Assembly: GCA_030704615.1 (NCBI GenBank) | Contig: CM060731.1 | Span: 40,114,001 to 40,178,000, forward strand | DNA length: 64,000 nt | From: Takakia lepidozioides | Lineage: Eukaryota > Streptophyta > Takakiopsida > Takakiales > Takakiaceae | Direction of reading: 5' to 3' | Shown here: positions 1-12,180 of the stretch, piece after piece | How the letters are laid out: each line of letters begins with the position of its first letter | Position numbering within the stretch: the first letter of the stretch is position 1 | Made by a program: the position numbers and the translations under genes | The notes under the pieces: generated by a model | Seen by the model: the letters and a program-made list of their open reading frames with translations, nothing else | What the model was told of the DNA's origin: nothing | The model's database searches: none

Positions 1-1667
1 AACAACATTGAAATTTGCTTGAGCACTATCCGCCATGAAACCTGCAAAATTTGGAGATGGCAGCCCATGACACGTATCAGAGAATTCCACATGAGCTTCT
101 GGGATTCCGTATCCTCGGATTGCATGTCACAAACTGCAATTGTCATAATTCGTTGGTACACTGGATCGTAGACATGACAAGCCATTGTCGTCCAATCCTT
201 CACTCGTTTCACATGATCAAACATAAGAAAACAGTTCTGCAAGTCCTCAGTCTTCTGCATCCGCTTCACGAGGCTAACCCCACTGCCCTCCCCAACAGTC
301 GACATTTTGAAAAGAAAAACTTTGATGGCACCTTGACCTGGGAATACATTGTCCTGGATGTAATCGTACTTGCTCACTCGTTTCAACTCCAAAATGTTGT
401 CTATGTAGCCTCTGATACCAGAGCCCATTCTTAATGCATTGATCTGATGCCGAATGTTAGGTGAACTCAAAGTGGAGAAATGATCCATGACCAGGTCCAA
501 TGCTGCACCGTCAAGTTTAGTCCCCACAGAATCCCCTTCACTCAAAATATGGCTTTCCAAGAAGGACTTGCTTGCGCCAAGAGCAATTGCAGATGTTGTT
601 GCGGATGGGTTTCTCCCGAACTCCTGTTTAATCAACCTCGATACTGTCTCAACACTCTCCCTGTAATCCCCCTTCGAGACAAGATGGTTATGGAATCCGA
701 AATGCACACAAGCTCTTGTCATTGTTTTCAAACGGTGGACAACATAGTACATTCTTGCTCCGCAGAGCGCCAAGCAGGATGACACAAGTTTGCAGACGAA
801 AGTGTTTGCCGGTGGAGGGGCAGTCCCAGGCTGAAATGGATTTTCCGCCAGACCCTCCCATTCGCTTTGATTATGAACCCCAGACTGAAGAAAGTGTCTG
901 CAATTCAAATTATCACACCTAAGGTGTCCATTGCAAACTGTTCTCCTAAAAACAAGCTTGTCATCATTCTGAATATTGGATGTTTTTGTTCTGCACCACG
1001 GGTGCCCGTCGTGTTTCTTGTCCATTCCATGCATCATGATTGTTACACCTCCAACTCGCGGAGGAGGAGGCAGCTCGAATAGGATATCGCCATCAAAAGT
1101 CTCTGGCAAGAACTTCACAGGCACCTGCTTCAAAGATTCCCAATCAATTCCTCGCAACTCACTTTTGAATCCAGCCATTCCTCCCATCGCCCGTAATTTT
1201 GGAATGACACTACAAATCTCTTCTTCATCAGCTTCTCCAACCACAGTAGGAAGGACTGGATTTGGAATTTCACTTATGTCATCATCGGACGAATCCGAAA
1301 GCTCAACGATTGGAGTGGAGGACGTCTGTTCTTTTTTTCACCACCACCTCCCTCTTGTCTTCAACGACCGAAGCAGCAGTCTCGGGCGTCACATATGACC
1401 CAAGGGACTTTCGCCGAGGCTCTCCAAGTACGGGCGCACTCTCCACTGGCTGATATGAGCCGTCTCATCACAGTTTTGGAAAGAGTATTTCAACAACTTC
1501 CCTTTCAAATCGTACACCTCTTTCTCCAAAAAGGTGGAGCCATTCTGAAGCTGAAAACGGGTAGCCAAGACATGTTCCAGAACAATTGCAAATCCATTGA
1601 CAAGGACTTCCCGGGAGAACGACACTGGTTTGTCGTCAGAGAAGAACTCCGCTTCAGAGGAAGCCAT
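1..1667 (-). pseudogene. DDE transposase-like gene of element A, truncated by the window edge
   Basis: A long minus-strand frame stays open from about 1347 to the left edge, roughly 440 codons. The ATG at 1665-1667 opens an N-terminal segment starting MASSEAEFF. Seen: an acidic linker (LSDSSDDD), a Cys/His cluster (VCNGHLRCDNLNCRHF) that could bind zinc, a block with MFDHVKRVKDW followed by MTIAVCDMQSE, and near the edge, in a shifted frame, GFMADSAQANFN. The last two resemble the first and second Asp blocks of MULE-like or related plant DDE transposases; the family assignment is inference. The reading frame breaks in at least three places: near 1450, at an A7 run (plus-strand T7 at 1332-1338) where six As would restore the frame, and near 40. 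The C-terminus lies outside the window. It is divergent from the ParB-methyltransferase gene, as expected for two genes of one element. Confidence 0.6.
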
Positions 1668-2356
1668 CTTCCTTCCTCGCGTACGTTGATACCTTGCTAT
1701 CGCAGACCTAGTGTAAATCGGTTTACTGATGTCTCCAGAACACAGTTGAAGAATGAGCAGAGAATATGGCGGAGGAAGCTCAGACGACGACAGTGCATAT
1801 TCTGTTATTCTTTCCAGATATGCAGCTGTCCATTTTAATTACTTTTCTTGTGGGCCCAGTGGTCAGAGTATCCCTAGGAGCAATGTCGGCAGCTGTTAAA
1901 CCGTTAATCAGAACCTCATCAATAAACACAATAACAAGCCGACTTCCTGGAAGCATGCCACAGGATCTGAGGGTGGGATTGCAGATTAAGTAAATGTATC
2001 TTTATACTACTACCAATGATCATGCGCACCTGGAAAGTTCAAAATGTGAAACGAACGTGGGGTTGGCTAACAAGGATGACCGTGTATGATATCCCAAAAT
2101 TTGTCATCAAACTCTCGTTCATTTACATATATTTGTTTAAGACTGTGCGCCAAGATTTCTGGGATTCGCTGTTATTTTTAAATATTGAAACCGTTCTAAT
2201 AAAGAACACGTCGTTTATTTTGGGCGACACACATCAGACATCGATAACTGAATACGAACAGCTGTACACACATTGCTGGCATGTGCACTAATAAGGGAAC
2301 GACTCTGTATAACGGTCACGCGAGAGGGAATCCGATGCTTCTAGAGACAAGCAACA
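1668..2356. promoter_or_regulatory. Divergent intergenic region of element A
   Basis: About 690 bases separate the two divergent element A genes. I see no coding signal. By position it should hold the promoters of both genes. I could not pick a convincing TATA box or repeat array. Confidence 0.35.
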
Positions 2357-2889
2357 ATGCACGCAATCCCGCAAGAAATCGGGAGTCACTTCGTTTTTCT
2401 ACTTTTCGCACTTAGAGGGAGAGTGGTAGTCAAGATGGAGACGGTTCCTTCTACAATACAAAAGAGAATAAAGTCTCTTTATTTTACTTCCCTTAAAGAG
2501 AGACGCAGAGCAAGAGAGCAAATGACGAGGCGTCGTTTGTTGGAGAACACAGGGCCAAGGCAGCAGGTGAACGCGGAGACTGATTCACAAGAGCAGACCG
2601 AGACTGAGGCAGCGGCTGTGACACAGTTGGCGATAACAGTGCGCGTTGGAAACCAGCCTGTGGATGCAGAGATGACTCGCAGGGAAACAGAAGGAGGTGG
2701 AAGCACGAGGAATGCTGAACCGGGAGAAGGTCCAGAAACCCTAGAGCAGACAGAAATTCCAGCAGGGAAGAGGAAAACTGCAGAAGGGGATCCAATTTCA
2801 AAACCTAAGAAGACGCCAGTAAGTTTTCTCTAACTTACATTTCATTGTTGAAGATCTGCGTAGAGATTGAGTGGAATGTCCCAGAAAAG

Positions 2890-3373
2890 GATTGTCGCTA
2901 CCGACCATCACCACGAAACAACGGTGATTTGCTTTCTACTCCTCTGTTAAGGGTTTACCGCACAATGAGTAGGTGACTGACGGTACCGTTGTTCAGATCA
3001 TACAGTCTGTCTGATTGCCTTTCAAGCAGTCCTTCCTCTTCCCTTCTTTAGCAGGAACATGTGATTGAAGTCTACTGAATTGCGAGCGTCGTTAACGCCA
3101 TTCGATTCTCCTCATGAGATTTATTTACCTAGGTGTTTGAAGAGAGAGTGAGGGTCGGCATATTCAGTCATAATGTATTGTCATTACACAACACCGATCC
3201 GCCAGGTCCTTATCTTTTGTGATTGTCGTTAACGCCGTTCGCTATCGCTCTCGCTTTTGTTTTGAATTCGGCAGGATCAGCTTTGCTTATGTAGATGGTT
3301 CTGAATTTGTTTCACACCATTCATTGTGAGTTTCTTCGAGACAGAGTGATGGTCGTTACCGCCGTTCACTATT
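2890..3373. repeat. Degenerate element A palindromes in intron 1
   Basis: Four diverged relatives of the element A palindrome lie in the intron 2820-3384: near 2890-2912, 3081-3105, 3218-3243 and 3344-3370. They share cores like GTCGTTAACGCC and GTCGCTACCGACC, with flanks resembling GTGAAT or its complement. They are weaker than the copies in the intron at 5.2-5.7 kb. Confidence 0.5.
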
Positions 3374-5238
3374 TGCAAATTACTCAGTCAGATTTGAATG
3401 GCATCGTGCAGAAAACTGTGAGGTCCAAGCCTACAGGATCAGAGGGGAAAGGATCTGGAGATGGGGACGAGTCTGGAAAAAGCTCAGAGAATACAGATGA
3501 AGCAGATGAATCTGAAGTGCACTACCTTGACAAGGTGAAAGAACTCATGTCATTCCAGAAGGTAAACTCTCAGGAGGTTATAAGGGACATGCTCATATCT
3601 GAAGGCATCTGGACATCCCTCTGTGTCGGATGATATCTATGCATGTTGTGCGTCCACCTTTTTCCCATGACATAACAAAATTGGAGAGTGATTTTGTGCA
3701 TCGATACAGACTTGGTGCACAAGTTTTTTATGTGTCACTGACGGACATAAATGGGAAAAGCACATTAGTGTCTCCAGAGATCAGTGATAACTGGGATGAG
3801 TGCTGGAAAGATGCCAATGAGGAGTTCGAGCTGGGCCTCATGATGGGAAAGAACACCCAGCAATTCTGCAACCACATGTTCTACGTCTGGGACGGCAACC
3901 ACCGATTGCTGGCATGGATGGGATACATCCAGAAACACCATACGAAAGACAAAGACAAGCATGTTGCTGTGGATGCAATGGTTTTGGATCCAGGAAACGA
4001 CATCGCTAGGCTTCTTACAGCTATGCACGACGTGAACAAGTAAGTCATCCTAGAGATTTCATTCCCTCTGTAGTGTCTTGTTAATCCCCAAAAAACAGTG
4101 TTAAGGAATGCAATGTTTCCAATGTTTTTGCAGATCGACAGAGAAATCGCATGTGACAACAAGCTTGGTCCACACATTATTCCGAATTCAGAGGATTGGT
4201 CTGATGAAGCTGGATGATTTTCGGACAGTACTCCCACCCAATATAATCAAGAAGTACGAAACATGAAGAGCTGCATGCACTTGGTATTCTTTGACTCGAG
4301 AGGCGTTTCTGGAGTACATGTATGCGGTAAGCCCGAGTCTGTACTCAGTTTACTTTTCGAATACATGTTTGTAGTCCCTTCGGTGCTAATCACTATTTGA
4401 ATCAATGCAGCAAGAACTGGCAGAGGCAGAGAAGGGAAAATCCGAATATTACCGCACTACACCAGAGGAACTAAGGGCATCAAAGAGTGTGGAAGCAGCA
4501 ATAAAGAAGGAGTTTGAAATGCGAAGAACCAAATTGATGTCCGCCTTCGGAAAGCAGCTTAGAATAGTAGATCCTGGACTTGGTTCTGAGTTCCTTCAGC
4601 AGATCAAATCTCACTATGACAAGCATGTGCATCCGGAGATGCAGCAGGAGAAATTGCACCGGTTGGCCATATCCATGGTCGACCCACAAACAAAAATAAG
4701 GTGGCTGGAGATATGGAACTCAGATCAGACAATAAAGGACTTGAATCAGTTCCCAAAGAGCACCATACAGCCTGGCACAAAGGTGGAAGGAATCAGTGAT
4801 TTGGTGTTTGATAACTGGCTCCACAAGGCTACATTTTGGAGTCAGGTGTGTATTCAAATAAGCCGTTTTCTTTTCTTCAATTATGTGATGAGTATCTTAT
4901 TTGCAATACTGACAAATATACAATTTGCAGTTCGAAAAGCGCGCCGTCATTGTGCTGGATCAGACTTTGAAGGACTTGAACATTTCGATTGTTTCCCCTC
5001 CCCAAATGTCATTGGAGGCATACATAAGGAAGTGGAGAGGTCTCACCTGGAAATACTGTTTTTTCCGGGAGTTATCCAAAGATGGTAACATTTTACGGTC
5101 CAACGACTTTGACAGTCAGGTTGGAGGAGAGTGGGTCATGATGCGAGTTGTGTACAGGTGCAATATCATACTGGAAATTCTACTGTATTTTTTGGGAAAT
5201 AATTTGGCTTCATAAGGATTGTAATCATAGATCCAAAT

Positions 5239-5656
5239 TGAATGTCGTTGACGACATTCACTTCTTTGTCTGAGTCATTCTTAAGCGAGAATTTGAATTC
5301 ACCTGGATTAGGAGCTTAGGGTGTAATTATAGTGTCCCTGATTAGAATTGATAATGTCCGTGAACGGCGTTGACGACATTCACATCCAGAGTTGTTGAGA
5401 GGTCCTCAGAGTTATGTAAGTTTTTGTAATGTCCATAGAGTTTACAGTGAGGGTTCCTCACTTCAGTTTGCTGAATGTCGATGCAGACATTCAGTTGTTC
5501 ATTAGCAATGTATTCACAAATCCAAAGTGAATGTCGTTGACGACATTCACTTCTATGTCTGTGTCATTCCAAAGCGAGAGTTTGCATTCACGTGGATTAG
5601 GGTGTATTTACAGTATCATTGAATGGAATGTTTTGAATGGCGTTGACGACATTCAC
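5239..5656. repeat. Cluster of five element A palindromes in one intron
   Basis: Copies at 5239-5260, 5361-5384, 5471-5494, 5527-5550 and 5633-5656 all lie in the intron between exons ending 5158 and starting 5793. The best copy (5527-5550) has arm GTGAATGTCGT, spacer TG, then the exact reverse complement of the arm. The others differ by a few substitutions, mostly in the left arm. The copies are 80-120 bases apart. Nothing comparable is in the coding exons of the same gene. Confidence 0.85.
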
Positions 5657-7439
5657 ATCCGGAGCAGTCGTGTGGTCTTGAAAGGTCCTTGGAGCAGTTC
5701 TCAGAGCCATTTCATTCTATGTTTTTTCATTCTGTGCTACTTCATCTTACTCACTTCGCGCTTTGGTGGTTGGGATTTATCTCCTATTTAACAGATACAT
5801 GAAATATGTGCTTATGGAAAGAAATCACCTAAGCGGTATTTCAGACTATCTTGACATGTGGTCGGACCCTGCAAACGATCCAACCATGTATACTGCAGGG
5901 ATATTGAAGGACTGGAGTCCTTCTCACTTCAGAGATTGTGGCTGGTACCTTGACTGCCCACCGGAGCACACGACCTTTCAAGCACAGCATATGAAATATT
6001 TGAACAATAATGCTGAGATGCTGGCGCCTCTGACTGACGAAGACTACCAAAGAAACATAGCAACATTGGCTGCCAAGGAGCCTGATGCTCAGGGAACGCC
6101 GCAGAAGGGAAAGAAGGCGGGCCGTAAACCAAAAGACAAGGCTCTTGATGTCATAGCCATCTCACCAGCAAATCCAAAGGACAAAGACAAGTCCAAAGAG
6201 AAGGAAAATGACAAGGGGAAGGAGAAAGAAAAGGAGATGGAGAGTGGGCAAGACTTCACTGCTGGAAGATATACCCGCACAGTTCAGTGCGTGTTCGATG
6301 CCAAGCCACACCCTTCCCGTTCTGATTCGGCAGGAGAGATTAAAATTGTCAATGAGGGTTGGCTGTCGATGCAGAGTCGAAAGAGAAGATACACTGGGGT
6401 GCATTCGCCTACCTGGGACAACATAATCTCATTCCTCAATCTGGTGAGAATTCCAGTTTCTTTCCTTTTTCTCTGAAAGTTTCATTGGCAGTATTTCAGT
6501 CTGGTTCTTTGAAAACATTCTTGCCATCGTTCTTAAAAAAAACATGTCTGTTGCAGGTGAGCACAGGCCCCACCTTCGTGTGCGGTGTGCAGAAAACATA
6601 TGCGGCTGACATTGTCATTCTCGACATCCCGGATGGCCAGGCTGTGCCAGAAGTTCTTCCAAAGGGCAAGATGCCAGGCTGGAACAAATTCGAGGACAAC
6701 TACTGGAGTTGGGTGTTCGGGTTCTGTAATAATTTCCTTTTTGATGCAGGGACACTTCTGCTTTTTCAGTCATGTGACAAAGATAGTCGTCGGGCATTGG
6801 CATCATACCTCAAGTCTTCAGGGTTTGAAGTTTTGCGCACATGGAATTGTGTGAATAGCCTCTACCTTGTAAAAGGGGGTTTCCCTGGTCAGCTGGTACG
6901 CCGTCTCCCTTCTGCTTGTGCTTTCATGATGAGTTTGAATGTTCTCTGCAGCTCCACTCTAGAAGAATCTGTCATGATCGACACCGATCATCACCGATTC
7001 GTGATAAAAATGATTGTTTTGTGCCTAAGTTCTGAATAACCGATGTACACACTTCCACTATAGATTGTGTTTACCACACTAACCTGCTATCTTTGGCAGA
7101 CGAGGATGTTCGAGGCGATCTGTCTGCGCAAGATTCGCACCTCCAAGACACCATCCTCCATCCGCAGCTTTGAGATTTCTGACCAGGGTTGTTTTGTCAA
7201 CCCCCCCTATGAGCCGCATGTCGATGACATTTTGTACAACTTCATGCAGTCCAGTCAGACTCTGAAGAGACCAGATGGCACTCCCTGGAGAGGTGCAAAG
7301 GAAAAATCCCCAGCGTTCATGCAAATACTGCTGGAGTCATGCAGCCACCACTCTGCACGGGTGGTCGATCTTTCTGTGTCCACAGGTTCGTTCTCTCCCT
7401 TCCGAATTGATTTTCTTTCACCAGTTCCATCTGCTTAAG

Positions 7440-10235
7440 GAGCCAAAATGGGCTCCAATCTCTGGAAGAGAGGCCAGATAATTGTCCGGAAGAAAGGGGA
7501 AGGCCAAAACCCTTGGCTTGTACATAAGCAATTCCATCTTTGTGGCCCCAATCTGGGGACCAAGGAAACAGATTGACTTTTATCCGTGACTCTTGGTAAT
7601 TTGGAGGCCAGGGCCTTATCTGCATCTTCCCTTTGAGCAGAACTGCACAGTGTAAAATCCTCTAGCCATGGACTGACAGAAGTGGTGGGTAAGGATGCTC
7701 AATTATCCACTTACGGACCCATTGTCTCTCGTGCACTCTCCCTGGGAAATGAACAAGAATGCCATGCTGAGACATTTCCTGGACTGAGCCTTGACAAATT
7801 CCATATTCAAAGGAAGCACTTGCTGACTGTCATCTCCCGAGGGGATTTGATCAGCCCAGGGGACGCTGTCCAACCGAGAGGGGCCTAACTAGTTCCGGGC
7901 CCTTACCCAGGAGTGACATAGACTGCTGACCTCCTCTACCTTTCACTGACCAACAGGCACGCCCCTTTGAGCCTGAGATACCACTCTTTCTACGCGGGGC
8001 ACCACCTAGACGACATTACGAGCAACGAGCAACAGAACAAACAGACAGAAGGGGGCGAGAGAGGATGGGAGGCATGACTTGCAGGGCACGAGAGAAGAAT
8101 GAGATGAAGTGTGCAGGCTGCGGAGTTCTACAGCCGACACCCGTGCTGGGCAGCAATAACTCAGATCGCCGTAAGCCGCAAATTCACGACAGGGACCTCA
8201 AGTCGAGGGGATCCACAACAGGTCTCTTCAAATACTCTTGTTTCCACATACAGACGTGCACAATCTGTTCCTGGCGCACACCGCCCAACCCAGTAAACCA
8301 CAAAAACTGCAGTGCGAGTGAGTGAATGAACGAACACAGCTGCAGCGCAAAACGAGAGCGTGCAGAGAGAGAGGTGCGAGACAGGCGGAATGAGATGAGG
8401 CCCCGTTTACAAGTCATACTTGTCTGTTTTCCGATATCTGTGTTCCTATTTTTATGCTACTTTTAATCTACTTTTCGCATACCTTTTGCTTAATTTGCTT
8501 GTACCTCCTTTTTCATACATACATGTCCACAACCTGCTTTTCCTCATTTGTGCTATCAACCCGAATTTGGTCTAATGACGTGTGCGCACACTAACTAGAC
8601 GCTTCGGACATGACTGAATCACTGAATGTGTGAATATTCCCAAAACACTTGTAAAAGAATTTGAATCAAATCCATTGAATCTCTAGACTCCTGTAGCCAC
8701 CCTTCTCAATTCCACGCCCCTATCTACTTTCCATGCCTTCTTCTCTCTTGCCCTTTTTCGAATCATCTCACCAGTGCTTGGGGGGTGAAACTTGGAAGCT
8801 TTTGGCTTTCCAAAAAAGTGCTCTAGGCTGAAGGATTCCTTAGGACTTAGAATCCATGAAACCATTGGGGGAGAAAAACACCGGATTGGAGTCCAGAGAC
8901 GAGAAGGCACAGGGTGCAGAAAGAGCTACTGACTATTCATTATCTTTTTGAACGAAGAATTTTTATCATTTACTGACATAGATGCATGGTCCAATCCCAG
9001 TATTGGCTTATCAAAAATCTGGTATGCTCTGAATTTGATTTTGGAAGCAGGAAGATGAAAGATTGCAGCAGTATGTAACAGGGCAGGGTGATGTGGTCAA
9101 ATGGTTGACACTAATCTGTTGAGTCTCATGTGCTCTCCAAAAGTAGTGGAATGAGATTTCTTGGTCCCTAAAGTCTCCTTTCAGTACTGACACTACAAAT
9201 CTGCTAAATTCAAAGAGAATTTAAATCGAAGTCTAGTCAGATAGTGCAGGTATTGCAGCAGTAGAGTGTGTCTTGCATCCAACTGATGTAAATAGTGATG
9301 TAACACCAGAAACGCTGTGCACTGGTTTTTGCTGTTGTTAACCTGGATTCTCCTCCAATTTTCAACACGCCATATGAGAAATCTGTTGTCTTGGGGGTGT
9401 GGGTACTGGTCTTGTCTGACTCTACCTTTCACTGCTCCATTTTCATTTTTCATGAGTGATGAGACCTGACCACTCTCTTCCCATCAAAGAAGTTGAGGTC
9501 TTGACAATTGCCCCACAACGTCTGCACAATGCTTTCAAGCAGTTGGGCACGGGCCCAGAGTAATGTACCAATACCATCCATCATTTGGTCTTCAGTAATG
9601 TTACAGTGCAAATTTGTGGTGAGTGTGACTTGAAAAGGCCATGAGCAAGAACATTTGGAGGTCAGATTGGGTTTATGGTCCATGTCAGAATACTGGCCAA
9701 ATGAGCACATTTGTGTTGTTCTGCAATACAAGTGTTCCTACACGTTTTGATGTGTCTCCTCAGGGTCTCCAGCATGCCCCAACTGGACACGCTCCCAGAA
9801 GTCGAATGAATTTACGCATGGAATACGTAGCAGATGTAGTAAACGTTACTGGCTGTGACAACTGCTAGTTGAGATCTGCCTTGGCGAAGTCGGCTTTCAC
9901 TGGAAGGCCCGAGATGACACAGTACCAACAGTCACATACAGGTTACACCACCACCCAGACCCTCCTCTCTCCCAGGCTCTCTCCCTCTCCTTCACATGCC
10001 TGTCTGCAATGCTGGTTACATGCACTCCATAAACACATTTGAGTGAATGATGCAATCAGCACCTCTCCCTCCCTCTCTGCTGATTTATGGTCACAATGGC
10101 CAGCGATATGTAATGAGTACATCATCTGAATCCCTCTTGGCTCACTAAAATGCAGCTGTCAGAGCAGTCACCACCCCCATGTGTCACATTTGACAGGGAT
10201 CAGGTACAACAGCAATGGAGGAATTAACACTTCCA
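7440..10235. other. Intergenic region, no supported gene
   Basis: Only short incoherent ORFs are present. A minus-strand stretch at about 7440-7625 (RIKVNLFPWSPDW) faintly resembles a LINE ORF1 protein, but it is too short to call. No RNA gene or ordered repeat was recognised. Confidence 0.4.
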
Positions 10236-10600
10236 TATTTCCTCTAGAAAAGCCTTCACACAAGCGTCGATCTGCTGTGAGCTGCCCAGCAATTAGACCC
10301 TAACAGGCCCAGGCTTAAGCTCACCCACAAGATTTGGAAGGCTAGTGAATTGAGGTGCAGGGACTTTGTTTTGGCTTGAAGAGGGTCGCTCTCTCATGAG
10401 AATACCTCGGACATTGTAAGAGAATGTACTCATAAGACAGTATTTGCCATAGCCTCGTGGCCATTGATCCCGCGCCCAGTTTGAGCGGAACACAAAGGGA
10501 CAGAAACTAGCTTTGTCAGGGGCTGATGCGGGTAGTATGACTTTACCTTGGAGCAGACAATTGATCCGATTTTTCCAGATATCTTCTAGAAATCCCTTCA
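10236..10600 (-). mobile_element. LINE 3'-end fragment
   Basis: The minus strand encodes KGFLEDIWKNRINCLLQGK and a downstream Trp/Arg-rich stretch. It matches, in DNA and protein, the tails at 19.29-19.52 kb and 21.97-22.17 kb (KGFLEDIWKTRI there). It is a 5'-truncated non-LTR retrotransposon tail. Confidence 0.7.
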
Positions 10601-10605
10601 TTCTA

Positions 10606-10608
<3 letters not shown>

Positions 10609-10640
<32 letters not shown>
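10609..10640. repeat. GA microsatellite
   Basis: An uninterrupted (GA)n tract of about 30 bases at the end of the LINE fragment. It creates spurious RERERE or SLSLSL ORFs on the two strands. Confidence 0.95.
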
Positions 10641-10643
<3 letters not shown>

Positions 10644-10764
10644 GAATGTCTGTATATGTTTCAGTTTCAAAATTGGGTACTCCGACTCAGGCCAAGATGT
10701 GCTTGTTACGACTGTTGGCTTTCTGAGGAAATTTGAGAAGAAAACAAAGCTTGAAACTTTATTC

Positions 10765-12180
10765 TTAGCTAATATCCAAAAACTCAATAACATAGTCTGA
10801 AGCAGCCTCACTCCCTTGTTTCCCTACAGGAAGTGGGATGCTAGACCTAATGTGCTCAGTGACACCAGCCAAGGGTGCAATGCGTGTCCCCCAGGTAACA
10901 AGAGACTTGATCAAAACTTGCAATGCTTTCAGTTCCTCAAGATAGTCTGTGCACAACACAAACTTGGTGTAATGCCCATCTAGCACCACACTCACCCACT
11001 GCAGTACCTGCACGAGTGATGGCAATTTGTGGCTGAATCCTTTCATCTTGGGAGCAGGTGTGTGCATCAGCCTGCTGGAGTAGCAGTCCAACCACTTGTG
11101 CAAATACTGCAACAGCCGCACGGCCTCACCTGTGTTGAGCTGTGCAATGACTGATGCAAGCACGGCATCATCCTGTCCTGAGGCCATTATGTCATGCAAA
11201 CACAGTTCTGATGCCGTAAACCCATCAACACTCGCTGCCATGGCAATCGCTCTAGCTAAAGGCCCCCGCTGGTGTGGATTGGGATTGGCATGGTTTCTTG
11301 CTCTTTCATGCCCTTGCTTGTCAGCAACCTTTTGCAGCGCTCCAATTGCCAGTTCTCTCTTCTGGGCAGCAAGTTCAATCGCAGCTGAAGCAGCTTTTCT
11401 CCACTCCTGCCGCACGACTTCGAGAGATTTTTGGGGCACCCTAGAGGCAAGGAAGAACCTTAGCATTTCAAGTATCTCTGAAGGCAGTAAATCAAGGACG
11501 TGCGTGGCACACAAACACAACAGCGATGCCTGCCTCTCCTCCACCAGCTTTTGCACTAGCTGTGGGCAGCCGTTGCTCGACACCAATCCGCACTCGATCA
11601 GCACTTGCAAAGGGCCCCAACAATGTAAGGCCAATGAACACTGCAAAATAAGCGCTATGAGCCTTCGCCCTAAACGCTCTCCCGCCTTCCGCAACAGAGC
11701 GAGGGTCAAAACTTCTTCATCGTCCCTCTCATTTGTGCTACAAATGGCACCCTCCCCGAAACCATTGTCCCTTGCTTCTTCAGCGTTGTGCAGTTCTGGA
11801 GAGCCATCACTTGCCTGCCTGGCTGCATTATCCAACACAGGCCGCAGCATGGCCAAAAATTCCAGAGTAGTAAAACCCTGTGGGTTTTCGAGTCTATTGC
11901 TCAAATCCGCCACCAGTCTCTCCTCTTCTTTCTCTCTAGACACAATGACCCATTCCCCAGTTTCCTTACTGATAAGGTCATCCATGTACTCAGCTGCATT
12001 GTCAGGGCCCGAGTTGCTCTTTTTCGACCCTCTCGAGATAGTCACAGAGGGATGCAAGATCAAAGGCCAGACACTCTGTACCTGTGCAGCACCTGCCTCC
12101 TCCGCTTGCCCGGCCCTTGTCACCACCTCCAGCAGCGATCCTCCATGAGCGATTCTGAGCCTTTCTGCAGGCATTTCCAT
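10765..12180 (-). CDS. NOL11/UTP8-like nucleolar protein (putative)
   Basis: A single open frame of 471 codons. The ATG at 12180 follows GGAGGAGGA, and I see no acceptor forcing another start. The C-terminal third (about residues 350-440) has a predicted helical pattern with LLQYLHKWLDCY and VLQWVSVVLDGHYTKFVL. This resembles the C-terminal domain of NOL11/Utp8-type proteins, which act in the t-UTP complex of the small-subunit processome in rRNA synthesis; family knowledge is the only basis for that role. The N-terminal part is acidic and Leu-rich without a recognised domain. It is shorter than typical NOL11, lacking the beta-propeller, so it may be a C-terminal homologue or missing 5' exons. 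The 350-aa antisense ORF at 11096-12148 is a shadow. It is divergent from CEP131, about 500 bases apart. Confidence 0.5.
   Translation of the reverse strand: MEMPAERLRIAHGGSLLEVVTRAGQAEEAGAAQVQSVWPLILHPSVTISRGSKKSNSGPDNAAEYMDDLISKETGEWVIVSREKEEERLVADLSNRLENPQGFTTLEFLAMLRPVLDNAARQASDGSPELHNAEEARDNGFGEGAICSTNERDDEEVLTLALLRKAGERLGRRLIALILQCSLALHCWGPLQVLIECGLVSSNGCPQLVQKLVEERQASLLCLCATHVLDLLPSEILEMLRFFLASRVPQKSLEVVRQEWRKAASAAIELAAQKRELAIGALQKVADKQGHERARNHANPNPHQRGPLARAIAMAASVDGFTASELCLHDIMASGQDDAVLASVIAQLNTGEAVRLLQYLHKWLDCYSSRLMHTPAPKMKGFSHKLPSLVQVLQWVSVVLDGHYTKFVLCTDYLEELKALQVLIKSLVTWGTRIAPLAGVTEHIRSSIPLPVGKQGSEAASDYVIEFLDIS

Larger units (their letters stand above)
2357..7387 (+). pseudogene. 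ParB-like domain plus N6/N4 DNA methyltransferase-like protein of element A
   Basis: Exons follow GT-AG: to 2819 (start ATG 2357, or 2434 METVPST), 3385-4038, 4133-4326, 4412-4845, 4931-5158, 5793-6442, 6557-6895 and 7100-7387, mostly phase-consistent. The N-terminus is charged and low complexity. VFYVSLTD followed by MFYVWDGNHRLLAWMGY matches the ParB/sulfiredoxin fold signature (G-x-H-R). A Lys/Glu-rich linker (about 6100-6250) leads to a methyltransferase-like part: ADIVILDIPDG at the DPPY position, a GTLLLF block, then SPAFMQILLESC and VVDLSVSTG at the SAM-binding FxGxG position. Motif IV before motif I is the beta-class order (PF01555 type); ParB-methylase fusions of this kind are known from phages and prokaryotes. 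Key residues are degenerate. Frameshifts sit near 3625 and twice near 4265-4305. The 3' end is lost after the donor at 7388. The catalytic function is inferred. Confidence 0.6.

Noticed and set aside
2357-7387. Bacterial or phage contamination, because of ParB plus methylase
   Set aside because: Exon joints are GT-AG and phase-consistent, and the surroundings are plant-like.
10513-10800. 95-codon ORF with RERERE
   Set aside because: It is made by the GA microsatellite.
11096-12148. 350-codon plus-strand ORF
   Set aside because: It is antisense to the NOL11-like frame. Its Ser/Cys-rich composition is that of a shadow of the conserved minus-strand frame.
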